NCBI GenBank assembly: GCA_026419655.1 | Contig: JANZZA010000545.1 | Span: 1 to 5,544 of the forward strand | Source of the DNA: Armatimonadota bacterium | GTDB taxonomy: Bacteria; Armatimonadota; Zipacnadia; Zipacnadales; FEN-943 | Direction: 5' to 3' | DNA length: 5,544 bases | Program-made: the position numbers and the translations under genes | Part shown: piece after piece, positions 4,532 to 5,544 of the stretch | Position numbering within the stretch: position 1 is the stretch's first letter | Layout: each line of letters opens with the position of its first letter | The notes under the pieces: model-generated | What the model saw: only the letters and a program-made list of their open reading frames with translations | What the model was told of the DNA's origin: nothing | The model's database searches: none

Positions 4532-5544
4532 ATGGACGCTACGCGCAACAATCCCCCAGGCCTCTTCTGGACAGCGCGAGTTGCAGAGCTGTGCCCGGCG
4601 ACAGCTATCACGGTGCTCGCGCTTGCTATGGCAGCTGGCTCGCCGGAGGCCGCAGGCAACCTCGGCGAGATAGCGGCCACCCTGGCGGCTTATGCATTGT
4701 TGCTGCCCTCTCTTGCCCGCCGCCTCTATGATTTTGTTCCGCCTGAAGCAGGCAACCCGCAGGCCACAGCGCTAACGTTGTTCTTAGCAGGCGCCGGGCT
4801 GGCCCTAGCCCAATCTCTTGAGTCTACAAGCCCCAGAGCGCCCGTGACCGCGGCCTTTTTCCTGTTGATAGCAGCACTCGCCGGCAGGCTCTACGTGCGA
4901 GCGTGGCTGGCAGACTCCACGGCCCTGCCCATCTGGTCGCTGACGAGGTTTTCGGTTGGGGCCATGGCGCTGGCTGCCCTGGCCGGCGCGGCTGACAGTA
5001 TCGGGCACCTATGCGGGCTTCTTCGGTCGCCCTGGCTGGCAGCCGGTGTAACTGATGGTGTTCTCCTTGCTGTGGCTTTCCACGCCACGGCGGTGGCGGC
5101 AGCCGACCGCGATCGCGAACAAGCAATCCTGAGACTGCCCGGGCACTGGCCAGAGATGGTTACTCTGGCCCACCTCGGTGCGGCTGCAACGGTCGCCGTC
5201 CAGGCGTGGGTGACGCGCTATCCAGGGGCGCGGGCAACTGCGCTGCTCATAGTCACAGGGGCGCCTCTTTTTATAGCAGCCGCCCTGCTTCTCGCCGACG
5301 CGCTCAGGCTCCGCCCCGCTGGCGGCGCACGCCCACCCTCCAGGGCGGCTGCTCCCATCCTTCTCCTCCTAGCCTACGGGGCGTTCCTCGCGGGCGCAGC
5401 CTTGTCAAATCTTCGGGCAGTCAATGCCGCGCTGATAGGCCAGGACGCGGCCATATGGCCATGGGGCTGGCGTCTCCCCCTGGCCCTGGCGGCGGCCGCG
5501 GCGTATTCAGGCCAGTGGGAACGAACTATACTTCGCCCCGGCCT
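4532..5544 (+). CDS. Polytopic membrane protein of unknown family (3' end beyond window)
   Basis: The frame starts at the first ATG after an in-frame TGA (4517-4519) and stays open for 337 codons to the window edge, so the C-terminus is missing. The product is strongly hydrophobic and rich in Ala and Leu, with about ten predicted membrane segments (roughly 20-36, 46-62, 78-96, 105-123, 140-158, 170-190, 207-227, 235-257, 272-292 and 311-326) joined by short loops, several carrying basic residues (RRLYDF 63-68, DRDREQ 192-197, RLRPAGGAR 259-267). Histidines sit in or beside helices at 159, 184, 205 and 214, a pattern that in other families can bind heme or metal, but no known motif is completed. 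The Shine-Dalgarno match is weak (ACGGCGG), so a later start is possible. I do not recognise the family. A transporter, a polymer-export protein or a heme-binding membrane protein (NnrS-like arrangement) are all open. That it is a real coding frame is well supported by its uninterrupted length and membrane periodicity. Confidence 0.75.
   Translation, partial: MDATRNNPPGLFWTARVAELCPATAITVLALAMAAGSPEAAGNLGEIAATLAAYALLLPSLARRLYDFVPPEAGNPQATALTLFLAGAGLALAQSLESTSPRAPVTAAFFLLIAALAGRLYVRAWLADSTALPIWSLTRFSVGAMALAALAGAADSIGHLCGLLRSPWLAAGVTDGVLLAVAFHATAVAAADRDREQAILRLPGHWPEMVTLAHLGAAATVAVQAWVTRYPGARATALLIVTGAPLFIAAALLLADALRLRPAGGARPPSRAAAPILLLLAYGAFLAGAALSNLRAVNAALIGQDAAIWPWGWRLPLALAAAAAYSGQWERTILRPG

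Noticed and set aside
4390..4731. Rightward frame of 113 codons overlapping the start of the membrane-protein gene
   Set aside because: It overlaps the well-supported membrane-protein frame by 200 bases in a different phase, and its product is a low-complexity Arg/Ser/Gly-rich sequence typical of an out-of-frame reading.
4805..5126. Minus-strand frames opposite the membrane-protein gene
   Set aside because: Their products are rich in Arg, Pro and Gln, as expected for the antisense of Ala/Leu-rich coding sequence, and they have no start signals.
1..5544. CRISPR array, insertion sequence ends or tandem repeats
   Set aside because: No regularly spaced direct repeats, no terminal inverted repeats with target duplication and no intact transposase frame were seen.

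Overview
The window looks like a piece of a moderately GC-rich bacterial chromosome. FtsX and FtsE are unmistakable. A third reading frame begins a few bases after ftsX behind a perfect Shine-Dalgarno sequence. That layout (ftsE, ftsX, then often a murein hydrolase or activator) is common in Firmicutes. Together with the Tad-type exported proteins it makes a clostridial Firmicute, perhaps a thermophilic or Peptococcaceae-like lineage, a reasonable guess. Nothing in the window fixes the taxonomy.

Left part (1-2011, minus strand): transcription runs leftwards through a possible small one-helix membrane protein (134 codons, unrecognised), then ftsE, then ftsX overlapping ftsE, then the first five codons of a third cell-division gene cut by the window edge. 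FtsE is the cytoplasmic ATPase and FtsX the four-helix membrane partner. Together they control peptidoglycan hydrolases at the division site or side wall. Two promoter-like sequences lie just before ftsE.

Middle (2012-4119): an A/T-richer divergent intergenic region carries a perfect TTGACA -35 box pointing right. It precedes two rightward genes for exported proteins with N-terminal Tad/TadG-like segments. The first (403 aa) also has a C-terminal beta-rich domain of the kind seen in TadG-like and PilX-like surface proteins. The second (186 aa) resembles the first along its N-terminal half but lacks that domain. No Tad ATPase, TadB/C, CpaB or Flp pilin gene is visible. A 14-bp perfect palindrome separates the two genes.

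Right part (4120-5544): about 410 bases without an intact gene hold several inverted repeats and, on the minus strand, two adjacent open frames that read like one protein fragment broken by a frameshift. A gene for a highly hydrophobic protein with about ten membrane segments then starts at 4532 and runs off the window. I do not recognise its family.

The best candidates for new biology are the long/short pair of Tad-domain proteins without pilus machinery next to ftsEX, the unrecognised polytopic membrane protein, and the possible gene remnant at 4183-4402. None is proven to form a system.
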